Origin: Caprella mutica
Taxonomy: Eukaryota > Arthropoda > Malacostraca > Amphipoda > Caprellidae
DNA length: 64,000 nucleotides
Assembly: GCA_947561585.1 (NCBI GenBank)
Contig: CANNZV010000854.1
Span: forward strand, 62,001 to 126,000
Reading direction: 5' to 3'
The stretch's first letter is position 1, and each line of letters starts with the position of its first letter. The notes beneath the pieces are model-generated. The model did no database searches. It worked only from the letters and a program-made list of their open reading frames with translations, and had not been told where the DNA came from. Of the stretch, positions 61,301 to 64,000 are shown one piece after another. A program made the position numbers and the translations under genes.

Positions 61301-62369
61301 CCAATTTATCGTAAAGTATCGCCTACCTCGTAATTTTAATTAGTATATCATGCTCTCAGGCCCAGGACAACTACCAGAAGGCTGATGCAGACCTCAACCT
61401 TTCACGAGCGGAGGTGGAGAAGCAGAGAATGAACCTCAGCATCAAGAGTCAGAACTCTGAGGACTATAAGAACGAGTACGCAAACCAGCTGCAGAAAACT
61501 AACACAATTCAGGTAAAGAGAAACCAGTACGTGTGTAATGTATAATGTTGGTCAGTGTGAATCGTTTTAGTAGCCTGGCCAACAGTTTTGTCATCTAATT
61601 TTGTACATTTGCTTAAAAGTGACTATTTGAGTTCATTTCTACCTAGTAGGTAGGTTTTTTTTTTTTTTTTTTTTTAAGACTATATTTTTCCATCAAAAAC
61701 AGGTATTTTATATGATGTTTCTTTTTACAAATTAGTTAAAAGACCAACATTGGTCTATTATGGACTTGATTTTATTTAAGAAACATATTTGTAGATTTTT
61801 CCATCCATTAGCTATACTTTGTGTGATATTCTTTTTTGATTTCAATAAAGTTCTAATTTTGAAATTGTATTTTTTTGTTTCCAGAGTAATTACTACGCGA
61901 AGCTGTTGCCTAACCTGATGCAGAACTTCCAAGACATAGATATCAATAGAATAAAGAGCTTCAAGAGTTTACTCATTAGGAGCTCGGAAATAGAGAAGAG
62001 CGTCTACCCCATCATCTTAAAATGTCTGGACGGGGTAGTCAAGGCTGCCAACTCAATCAACGAACAAGATGTCAGTGTTGCCAACCCTTTATTTTGAAAA
62101 TAACTAACTTTAACTGGAAATATTAATACCTTTAGCGTTTGGCAAATAATTTTCCGTAGCTACATAGTTTAAGAGACTTTTCCTACTTCTTTATGTTGCT
62201 ATTTGTAATTAATATCCTCACTACTTCTTTATGTTGCTATTTGTAATTAATATCCTCTCTACTTCTTCACAGGACTCTGAAGCAGTTATAGAAAAATACA
62301 AATCAGGTTTCACTCCTCCTGAAGACATTCCTTTCGATGACCTGAGTAATAGCAGTCGGTTTCACAATG
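19348..62369 (+). CDS. Cip4: CIP4/FNBP1/TOCA-family F-BAR protein, 5' part (8 exons, continues past window)
   Basis: F-BAR proteins of this family bind curved, PI(4,5)P2-rich membrane and link Cdc42 to WASP/N-WASP and formins in endocytosis. Exons are 19348-19374, 53140-53255, 59458-59505, 59968-60115, 60428-60532, 61360-61512, 61885-62070 and 62273-62369, all GT-AG with matching phases. They give 293 residues plus one base. MRSWGEELW joins DQWDSISSHSQKSIDFLDTY, the family signature (W-G-x-E-L-W-D-Q-x-D). IETDYAKSLRKLVKSY (about 39-54) and KSGFTPPEDIPFDDL near residue 280 mark the start and end of the F-BAR/FCH region. The window shows only this domain; the HR1 and SH3 parts, which define CIP4 against other F-BAR proteins, must lie downstream. 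Intron 1 is about 33.8 kb. The exon 2 acceptor is triplicated. Confidence 0.9.
19701..20442. repeat. Cluster of CCAGTCTGCAGA elements (family B), one interrupted
   Basis: Three pieces of the family that is intact at 20733-20920 are present. A truncated direct copy starts at 19701 (CCAGTCTGCAGAAACTGG). An inverted copy spans about 19938-20072. A direct copy starting there is split by the MITE at 20119-20347 and ends at about 20442 (CATATTTTGCAGACTG). Landmarks are TTCGTAGCAAAATTAATGTA and GAGAGAATATCCCAAATATC. Confidence 0.55.
20119..20347. mobile_element. MITE nested in a family B repeat
   Basis: The left end TAGGGTCACTCAGGTAAATT and right end AATTTACCTGCTTGACCCTA are inverted repeats with two mismatches; pairing extends to GTGCCCC/GGGCCGC. 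It is 229 bp with no coding frame. It interrupts host repeat sequence that reads AAATTAATGTA elsewhere without a break, so it is the younger insertion. Confidence 0.7.
20733..20920. mobile_element. Short non-autonomous element with CCAGTCTGC ends (family B, intact copy)
   Basis: It starts CCAGTCTGCAGAAACTGG and ends TGTGCAGACTGG. The flanks read CATATAG on the left and TATATAG on the right, a possible target-site duplication. It contains the GTTCGTAGCAAAATTAATG and ATATCCCAAATATCTCCC landmarks seen in other copies. It has no coding capacity. Confidence 0.6.
21436..21684. mobile_element. Family A element, inverted orientation
   Basis: It runs from CAGACTGCAAAAGATGCATG to TGTGCATGCTTTGCAGACTGG (last 21 bases abbreviated by their core GCATGCTTTGCAGACTGG). 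It is the reverse complement of 3795-4047, sharing AAGGCCTTGA and AATTTTCCAATTAATTTTTA. A truncated sister copy is at 22682-22795. Confidence 0.5.
21700..24426. other. F-BAR intron 1, AT-rich, few features
   Basis: It holds the truncated family A copy at 22682-22795 and a small inverted pair around 24110-24160 (TACCTGCAGGATACC). The remainder is AT-rich with only short open frames and no recognised exon. Confidence 0.35.
24427..25558. repeat. 24-bp minisatellite, about 47 copies
   Basis: The core unit is GTAAACTGTTACTATAGTCA plus a variable TATA/TATG/CATG junction. Because the period is a multiple of three and the unit lacks stops, both strands stay open for 379 codons (MTIVTVYH on the minus strand, VNCYYSHI on the plus strand). 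The variants CACATGG, CATATGG, CATATAG and CACATAG alternate without strict order. This is non-coding tandem repeat DNA within an intron. Confidence 0.95.
25559..28476. other. F-BAR intron 1, unremarkable stretch
   Basis: Mixed AT-rich sequence. Open frames at 25612-25818, 26288-26557 and 27537-27767 are short and have no domains or convincing splice sites. No transposon ends are clear. Confidence 0.3.
28477..28690. repeat. SINE-like dispersed repeat, diverged full-length copy
   Basis: It opens ATCACCTCTTCATTTTCCTC and contains GAGTGCAGCCACCGGT, GAGTAGCTTTTCTGCATCAA and a diverged 3' part (TTGTATTTGATTTCCTTTTG). It is the same order of blocks as at 43982-44180. Confidence 0.55.
28990..29366. 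repeat. 21-bp minisatellite, about 18 copies
   Basis: The unit is TCTTGCTGTGATAGTACCATG without its last bases (core TGCTGTGATAGTACCATG). The period is divisible by three, so four reading frames stay open for over 120 codons. The variants are TAGTACC, TAGTACT and TTGTACT. The flanks grade into CTATCTC variants at both edges. Confidence 0.95.
29367..31239. other. F-BAR intron 1, no gene recognised
   Basis: Mixed-composition sequence. A C-rich run lies near 30284-30305. Open frames at 29594-29797 and 30511-30780 are short and featureless. Confidence 0.3.
31240..31690. repeat. 20-bp minisatellite, about 22 copies
   Basis: The unit is AAGTTGTTCTGCAACGTCAG. An inner run (about 31297-31436) uses the variant ending GTCAA, with the GTCAG form on either side, suggesting local re-expansion of one variant. 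AAGTTGTTTTGC occurs twice near 31561-31590. Overlapping open frames (31179-31751 and others) are products of the repeat. Confidence 0.95.
31691..33407. other. F-BAR intron 1; GC-richer patch after the array
   Basis: From 31691 to about 32000 the sequence is less AT-rich and includes the near-palindrome GACTTCACCCCGCCGGGGTC. It could be part of an unrecognised retroelement end, but no coding domain was found. The rest is ordinary intron. Confidence 0.25.
33408..33580. repeat. 42-bp minisatellite, about 4 copies
   Basis: The unit starts GACTTTTCACGCTGTTTCTT and includes TGTTGTGGTACAGCATCC. Successive copies begin at 33408, 33450, 33492 and 33534. The last is shortened, then a degenerate copy follows to about 33590. 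Confidence 0.9.
33600..35408. other. F-BAR intron 1, sparse features
   Basis: CATCACCTCTTCATTTTCCTC at about 33667 is the first block of the SINE-like repeat, truncated. A G-run (8 G) sits near 34671. Nothing else is recognised. Confidence 0.3.
35409..35575. mobile_element. Palindromic MITE, GAATTATCGGTC family, copy 3
   Basis: The ends are TAGGGTAAGTTCCGAATTAT and ATAATTCGTAACTTACCCTA, and the inner pair is TACATCTTCGGTCATATGAG/CTTATATGTCCGAAGATG. It has an AT-rich centre and TA at each edge. Confidence 0.85.
37201..37364. mobile_element. Palindromic MITE, GAATTATCGGTC family, copy 4
   Basis: The arms are TCTAACGAATTATCGGTCAG and TAACCGATAATTCGTAACTT. The inner TACATCTTCGGTCATA pairs with TATGACCGAAGATGTA. 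The left terminal GGGTAAGTT is lost. Confidence 0.8.
37365..38283. other. Intron with two adjacent small hairpins
   Basis: At 37769-37798, ACGTAATGGTAC pairs with GTACCATTACGT. Just after, TACTGATAG...GTGGTA pairs with TACCACTATCAGTA near 37853. The rest is AT-rich intron. TATACAGGGTGC near 37510 resembles a mariner-type end without a partner. Confidence 0.35.
38284..38742. repeat. 21-bp minisatellite, about 22 near-identical copies
   Basis: The unit is GAGGTCATAGCCCCCTGGTT plus one T. Most copies are identical; only the last few vary (CATTGCCCCCC, TGTTTTG). High uniformity points to recent expansion. Several frames stay open (for example EVIAPWF on plus, GGYDLKP on minus) purely because 21 is divisible by three. 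Confidence 0.95.
38873..38935. repeat. SINE-like repeat fragment
   Basis: GGAGTAGCTTTTCTGCATCC followed by GGTTGTTAGTTACTTT matches the middle blocks of the copy at 43982-44180. Confidence 0.4.
39640..40195. repeat. 35-bp minisatellite with decayed flanks
   Basis: The core unit is CAGCTGGTTGTCAGTCAATT then CAACCCTTACTCACA, about ten good copies from 39729 to 40095. Outside these, looser copies (TTTGGTTGAGTC at 39662-39715 and TATTTGGTTGAGTAGG at 40170) show an older, broader array whose centre was re-expanded. Overlapping open frames are repeat artefacts. Confidence 0.9.
40196..42341. other. F-BAR intron 1, no gene recognised
   Basis: AT-rich intron. At 42085-42190, GAGTAGCTTTTCTGCATTTA, GAGCGTTGTCACC and AGTCTCTTGTACTC mark a diverged SINE-like copy. 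The open frame at 40578-40820 has no recognisable domain. Confidence 0.3.
42342..42470. mobile_element. Palindromic MITE, GAATTATCGGTC family, copy 5
   Basis: The arms are AGTTACGAATTATCGGTCAG and CTGACCGATAATTCGTAACT. The inner TTCCACATCTTCGGTCATA pairs with TATGACTGAAGATGTGGAA. The loop is a short AT palindrome. Pairing is close to perfect over its whole length. Confidence 0.85.
42471..43981. other. F-BAR intron 1, no gene recognised
   Basis: AT-rich intron. TATATAGATTATATAGATAT-type repeats occur near 43446-43475. GC-richer text at 43636-43700 includes GGGGTGCCGGGCACCCC, a short inverted repeat. No exon is evident. Confidence 0.3.
43982..44180. repeat. SINE-like dispersed repeat, fullest copy
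   Basis: Blocks in order: ATCACCTCTTCATTTTCCTC, GAGTGCAGCCACCGGTGTTT, CACGGAGTAGCTTTTCTTCA, GAGCACTGTCACTGATAGG, GGTTGGTAACTGCTGACGGA, TTTCTGACTGCTTCT and AGTCCCTTGTATTTAATTTC. At least six partial copies lie in this window (about 11155, 18083, 28477, 33667, 38873, 42085). There is no A-rich tail or tRNA head that I can identify. Confidence 0.55.
44414..44580. mobile_element. Palindromic MITE, GAATTATCGGTC family, copy 6
   Basis: The arms are GGGTGAGTTCCGAATTATCG and CGATAATTCAGAACTGACC. The inner TACTACATCTTCGGTCATAT pairs with ATATGACCGAAGAAGAAGTA. It is preceded by TATACA. Confidence 0.8.
44581..45052 (+). other. Region upstream of the candidate alternative first exon
   Basis: AT-rich to about 44930, then a GC-richer stretch (44930-45052) with GTGT-rich sequence directly before the ATG. 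It could hold an internal promoter and leader. No TATA box is clear. Confidence 0.25.
45053..45109 (+). CDS. Candidate alternative first coding exon of the F-BAR gene
   Basis: The start codon sits in GCGCCATGG, a strong context, and opens 19 codons (MVYRYEELCHSYEKSVQVK) ending exactly at AAG followed by a consensus donor GTAAGT at 45110. The phase is 0, the same as exon 1 (19348-19374), so splicing to exon 2 at 53140 keeps the F-BAR frame. Codon choice and composition look less AT-rich than the surrounding intron. Alternative first exons giving different N-termini are common in genes with very long first introns. There is no transcript evidence here, and chance cannot be excluded. Confidence 0.4.
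45408..46275. repeat. 30-bp minisatellite with inverted central block
   Basis: The unit is AGTGATAGATATGTACTATC plus ACTTGTATAC. It runs forward from 45408 to about 45550, flips at the palindrome CACTTGTATACAAGTG, runs inverted to about 45885, flips back at a second CTTGTATACAAG, and runs forward to 46275. The inverted block has a longer period of about 59 bp (with AGTAGATACTAATAACTGTA). Units are themselves partly palindromic, so the array can form large cruciforms. Confidence 0.9.
46694..47345. repeat. 25-bp minisatellite, about 26 copies
   Basis: The core is CAGTGTATCGGTAC followed by AGTCTCTTTCC, CATCTCTTTCC, or longer AGCTAGTCTCTTTCC and GGTACCATCTC variants. The order of variants repeats in blocks, a sign of higher-order duplication. 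Several frames remain open; none is a gene. Confidence 0.95.
47346..49139. other. F-BAR intron 1; local direct duplication
   Basis: Bases about 48115-48215 and 48278-48370 are diverged direct copies (shared TATCAGTGARATTAT, GTTTCCTTGTTTATTA and TGTATAAYATTTAAA). AAATAGCGCTATTTAAA at about 48243 is a palindrome. No gene is recognised. Confidence 0.4.
49140..49283. mobile_element. Palindromic MITE, GAATTATCGGTC family, copy 7
   Basis: The left end TAGGGTAAATTTCGAATTAT and right end ATAATTCGGAACTTACCCTA pair. The right inner arm is more diverged (GATCGTAGAAGTGAATTCTA). Confidence 0.8.
49324..49347. repeat. Poly-C tract of 24
   Basis: An uninterrupted run of 24 C in an AT-rich intron. The length is likely to vary between alleles or to be affected by sequencing error. 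Confidence 0.95.
49348..50800. other. F-BAR intron 1, no gene recognised
   Basis: AT-rich with several short T-rich frames (49379-49704) that have no domain. No repeats of note. Confidence 0.3.
50801..50895. repeat. Three spaced copies of TAAGTGCATTGCA
   Basis: TAAGTGCATTGCAACTTA occurs at 50801 and 50832 with minor change, and CTAAGTGCATTGCATA at about 50877. The first two are followed by similar T-rich sequence, suggesting a small old tandem duplication. Confidence 0.6.
50998..51405. repeat. Two adjoining minisatellites, 14-bp then 38-bp
   Basis: From 50998 to about 51232 the unit is CACTAGTGATAACG (14 bp, about 16 copies, with TTATAACG and GATAGCACA variants). From about 51233 it changes to a 38-bp unit with ACACAGTGGTAGTGCGTG and AAAACCTGCTAGTTATAA, five copies. 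The CTAGTTATAAC part is common to both, so the second array seems to have arisen from the edge of the first. Confidence 0.9.
51946..52150. mobile_element. MITE with TACACACGCAGGGTTTTT ends
   Basis: The left end TACACACGCAGGGTTTTTAA and right end TTAAAAAACCCTGCGTGTGTA are inverted repeats differing by one base of indel (the right end is described by its core AAAAACCCTGCGTGTGTA). Pairing continues through GTCTTTCCGCCAGACTTTT. An extra GTCTGGTGGAAAAAG is duplicated in the right arm. No coding frame. Confidence 0.8.
52151..53025. other. End of F-BAR intron 1, no gene recognised
   Basis: AT-rich. It includes GCCATATATGGTACA near 52286 and a partner-like ATGTACCACTATTGGTACA at 52324. Nothing coding is seen. 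Confidence 0.3.
53026..53152 (+). repeat. Triplicated 3' splice site at F-BAR exon 2
   Basis: The block TTTTCCCAG then GAYYAATGGGAYTC occurs three times, with acceptor AGs ending at 53039, 53088 and 53139. Copies 2 and 3 are preceded by TTACTAATY, a good branch-point candidate. Only the third opens the true exon (DQWDSISS). The first would read GAC-TAA, and the second reaches TAA ten codons in, so both upstream acceptors are unproductive. Confidence 0.85.
53256..53690. other. F-BAR intron 2, no feature
   Basis: AT-rich intronic sequence; nothing recognised. Confidence 0.3.
53691..53862. mobile_element. Palindromic MITE, GAATTATCGGTC family, copy 8
   Basis: Nearly perfect arms: TAGGGTAAGTTCCGAATTAT and ATAATTCGTAACTTACCCTA, with TACTACATCTTCGGTCATAT pairing inward. 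An AT-rich loop separates them. Confidence 0.85.
53863..54862. other. F-BAR intron 2, no gene recognised
   Basis: AT-rich. A short AATAAATAAATAAA run lies near 54815-54842. No exon or element ends seen. Confidence 0.3.
54863..55037. mobile_element. Palindromic MITE, GAATTATCGGTC family, copy 9
   Basis: The arms AATTACGAATTATCGATCAG and CTGATAATTCGTAAGTTACC are diverged. CACATCTTCGGTCATA matches the family. The centre (TTTATTGGTATTCA...) resembles the centre of copy 1, so these two may form a subfamily. Confidence 0.75.
55097..55670. mobile_element. Fold-back element, arms of about 205 bp
   Basis: It starts TCCCAGGTAGCAATGAATGT and ends with the complement ACATTCATTGCTACCTGGGA. The two arms appear identical over about 200 bases, including CCTGTAACCAAAAGTAATG and ACAACCGAACCTTGAAATA. 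The interior is built of AATGTTAT-type units, with a diverged internal repeat of the CAAACCTTAAAATAACATTG segment. No coding frame. The identity of the arms suggests recent insertion or gene conversion. Confidence 0.85.
55671..56010. repeat. 26-bp minisatellite, about 12 copies
   Basis: The unit is AACATGTATGTTCAATAATA plus CATACC or AATGCT. It begins directly after the fold-back element. The palindromic ACATGT is in every unit. Confidence 0.9.
56083..56337 (-). CDS. Unidentified 84-codon antisense open frame
   Basis: It encodes a basic protein starting MSRNYHNIRKKQRLYL, with CTVRRPYTVEDMLNRI in the middle. No family is recognised. Its composition is less AT-rich than the flanks and looks more protein-like than neighbouring frames. 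It lies between related inverted ends at 55097/55670 and 57578, so it could be part of a transposon. A spliced nested gene or a chance frame are alternatives. TAGATGGCGCTG lies about 285 bp upstream on its strand. Confidence 0.25.
   Translation of the reverse strand: MSRNYHNIRKKQRLYLQSTPSSKLCAPVGQKPRHLHRVKPERCTVRRPYTVEDMLNRILVTVVHKEFDCRLHSFVYPSCNLQVF
56952..57108. mobile_element. MITE with GGGTAAACACCCAATT ends
   Basis: GGGTAAACACCCAATT at the left is exactly complementary to AATTGGGTGTTTACCC at the right. Pairing continues with mismatches through ACACAGTT/AACTGTGT. It is 157 bp with no coding frame. Confidence 0.8.
57290..57578. repeat. AATGTTAT-rich segment ending in a fold-back-type terminus
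   Basis: The right edge, ATTGCTAGCTGGGA, is the counterpart of ATTGCTACCTGGGA at 55670, and the interior is the same kind of TAACATTAATATAA repeats. It is either a second, one-ended copy of that element or the far end of a 2.5-kb element starting at 55097. Confidence 0.5.
57579..59186. other. F-BAR intron 2, distal part
   Basis: It contains a small 22-bp tandem repeat at 57944-58030 (CACATTCCCTCTCTCCCTTC, about four copies). The open frame 57911-58264 runs through it and is not convincing. The rest is ordinary AT-rich intron. Confidence 0.4.
59187..59398. mobile_element. Mariner-type MITE
   Basis: It starts TATACAGGGTGACCCACAAA and ends TTTGTGGGTCACCCTGTATA. Inside, AATTAATATAAATATCGTA pairs with TACGATATTTATATTAATT. 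TA dinucleotides at both edges fit Tc1/mariner-type target duplication. It lies 60 bases before F-BAR exon 3. Confidence 0.85.
60149..60363. mobile_element. MITE with CTCTATAGTGAA arms
   Basis: The left GGTAGAG...ACTCTATAGTGAA and right TTCACTATAGAGTAGCTCTACC pair with a small insertion on the left (right arm core TTCACTATAGAGTAGC). Inside, TTTAGTCTGCCATGAAA pairs with TTTCATGGCAGACTAAA. It is in F-BAR intron 4. Confidence 0.75.
60569..60755. mobile_element. MITE with TTAGGGTTGTGAC ends
   Basis: The left end TTAGGGTTGTGACAATATGC and right end GCATATCGTCACAACCCTAA pair, continuing through GTTCAAAATCATAGAT/ATCTATGATTTTGAAC. It is 187 bp, in F-BAR intron 5. No coding frame. Confidence 0.85.
60756..61359. 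other. F-BAR intron 5, distal part
   Basis: AT-rich intron; nothing recognised apart from the normal acceptor CTCTCAG at 61359. Confidence 0.35.
61655..61675. repeat. Poly-T tract
   Basis: An uninterrupted run of 21 T in F-BAR intron 6; likely variable in length. Confidence 0.9.
62183..62272 (+). repeat. Duplicated segment before the F-BAR exon 8 acceptor
   Basis: CTACTTCTTTATGTTGCT begins at 62183 and again at 62221. At 62259 the third start, CTACTTCTTCACAG, is the genuine polypyrimidine tract and acceptor. The period is 38 bp. TTGTAATTAATATCCTC is shared. Confidence 0.85.
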
Positions 62370-62394
62370 GTGAGGAAAATGCAATAGATTAGTA

Positions 62395-63417
62395 TGTTAG
62401 AACGTGTCTAGTTAGGTTAAAACGTGTCTAGTTAGGTTAAAACGTGTCTAGTTAGATTAAAACGTGTCTAGTTAGATTAAAACGTGTCTAGTTAGGTTAA
62501 AACGTGTCTAGTTAGATTAAAACGTGTCTAGTTAGGTTAAAACGTGTCTAGTTAGATTAAAACGTGTCTAGTTAGATTAAAACGTGTCTAGTTAGATTAA
62601 AACGTGTCTAGTTAGATTAAAACGTGTCTAGTTAGATTAAAACGTGTCTAGTTAGATTAAAACGTGTCTAGTTAGGTTAAAACGTGTTTAGTTAGATTAA
62701 AACGTGTCTAGTTAGATTAAAACGTGTCTAGTTAGAATAAAACGTGTCTAGTTAGATTAAAACGTGTCTAGTTAGGTTAAAACGTGTCTAGTTAGATTAA
62801 AACGTGTCTAGTTAGATTAAAACGTGTCTAGTTAGATTAAAACGTGTCTAGTTAGATTAAAACGTGTCTAGTTAGATTAAAACGTGTCTAGTTAGATTAA
62901 AACGTGTCTAGTTAGATTAAAACGTGTCTAGTTAGATTAAAACGTGTCTAGTTAGATTAAAACGTGTCTAGTTAGGTTAAAACGTGTCTAGTTAGGTTAA
63001 AACGTGTCTAGTTAGAATAAAACGTGTCTAGTTAGATTAAAACGTGTCTAGTTAGATTAAAACGTGTCTAGTTAGGTTAAAACGTGTCTAGTTAGATTAA
63101 AACGTGTCTAGTTAGATTAAAACGTGTCTAGTTAGATTAAAACGTGTCTAGTTAGATTAAAACGTGTCTAGTTAGATTAAAACGTGTCTAGTTAGATTAA
63201 AACGTGTCTAGTTAGATTAAAACGTGTCTAGTTAGATTAAAACGTGTCTAGTTAGGTTAAAACGTGTCTAGTTAGGTTAAAACGTGTCTAGTTAGATTAA
63301 AACGTGTCTAGTTAGGTTAAAACGTGTCTAGTTAGATTAAAACGTGTCTAGTTAGGTTAAAACGTGTCTAGTTAGATTAAAACGTGTCTAGTTAGATTAA
63401 AACGTGTCTAGATAGGT
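62395..63417. repeat. 20-bp minisatellite, about 51 copies
   Basis: The unit is AAAACGTGTCTAGTTAGATT, with AGGTT and AGAATA variants. It begins about 25 bases after the exon 8 donor (GTGAGG at 62370). It is highly uniform, suggesting recent expansion. Confidence 0.95.
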
Positions 63418-63797
63418 TTTTTTAACGTGTTCAAGCTGGTTGGAACGTGTTCAAGCTGGTTGGAACGTGTTCAAGCTGGTTGACTCTTTCCCTCTTAAAA
63501 CTCTATTCTTAATATTTTTTTTAGAATGCATCTTAGTAGTCACAATAGCCAATTCTATATAATATCTTAAAAAATACATTAAGTAGGCCATTCGCTGTCC
63601 CAGAGGGGAAATCTCCATCATGTTATGCATACTTAGTGTGTAACATGGCTGGAATTTCTGTGATCTTTCATGCTTCCATCTGAAGAGAAACCCACGGACA
63701 AACATACACATAGTAGCTTGTACCACAAACGTGTTAAAATAACATAATTTCATGGCTACTGCAGATGACCTCAGGAGAAAAACTGTTAAAAAGTGTC
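63418..63797. other. Three variant repeat units, then an unrelated 315-bp segment
   Basis: Bases 63424-63482 carry three copies of AACGTGTTCAAGCTGGTTGG. From 63483 to about 63797 the sequence is unrelated to the repeats. It holds a 100-codon minus-strand frame (63451-63753) with no recognisable domain, and looks like an insertion splitting a larger array. Confidence 0.5.
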
Positions 63798-64000
63798 TAG
63801 ACTGGTTGGAACGTGCTCAGCCAGGTAGGAACGTGTTCAGACTGGTAGGAAAGTGTTCAGACAGGTAGGAACGTGTTCAAACAGGTAGGAACGTGTTCAA
63901 ACAGGTAGTAGCGTGTTCAAACAGGTAGTAGCGTGTTCAAACAGGTAGTAGCGTGTTCAAATAGGTAGTAGCGTGTTCAGACAGGTAGTAGCGTGTTCAA
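63798..64000. repeat. 20-bp minisatellite, related subfamily, runs off the window
   Basis: The unit is AACGTGTTCAGACAGGTAGG, changing to AGCGTGTTCAAACAGGTAGT toward the end; about ten copies. Length and the ACGTGT core are shared with the array at 62395-63417. Confidence 0.9.

Noticed and set aside
1..64000. tRNA or rRNA genes
   Set aside because: No tRNA B-box context with a cloverleaf partner and no conserved rRNA segments were seen by eye; a covariance-model scan was not possible.

Overview
This is an AT-rich nuclear segment from an animal, most likely an arthropod and probably an insect. The evidence is GT-AG introns from under 100 bp to about 34 kb, two conserved animal genes, many short inverted-repeat transposons, and a Bre1 RING tail of the insect/vertebrate type. 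There is no bacterial gene organisation, and I cannot name the species.

Two protein genes can be reconstructed exon by exon, both on the + strand, head to tail. (1) Bre1 (RNF20/RNF40 orthologue) is the E3 ubiquitin ligase for histone H2B. It has 12 coding exons from 7638 to 17102 and is complete at 970 codons, with a C-terminal C3HC4 RING. (2) A CIP4/FNBP1/TOCA-family F-BAR gene starts at 19348 (nine-residue first exon), is interrupted by a first intron of about 33.8 kb (19375-53139), and resumes at 53140. Seven further exons complete most or all of the F-BAR domain by 62369. Its HR1 and SH3 portion lies beyond the window. A possible alternative first exon sits at 45053-45109.

The rest is intronic or intergenic and repeat-rich. 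Positions 1-7100 hold old inverted-repeat elements, including a decayed element of about 2 kb with antisense traces of a pogo/jerky-type (HTH plus DDE_1) transposase at 5615-5802. The F-BAR introns hold more than ten unrelated minisatellites (periods 14-42 bp), a family of at least nine short palindromic MITEs whose ends read GGGTAAGTTcCGAATTATCGG, several other MITEs, a dispersed SINE-like repeat of about 200 bp, and a 574-bp fold-back element.

The most unusual signal is that tandem amplification sits on exon-intron boundaries. The donor of Bre1 exon 2 is present in 13 copies at 37-bp spacing. The donor of Bre1 exon 8 seeds a 46-bp array. The acceptor of F-BAR exon 2 is present three times, about 50 bp apart. 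The region before the F-BAR exon 8 acceptor is also duplicated. At the first three of these, using the wrong copy would give an early stop codon. They look like natural tests of splice-site choice, or intermediates in intron growth. No CRISPR array, rRNA or tRNA gene was seen.
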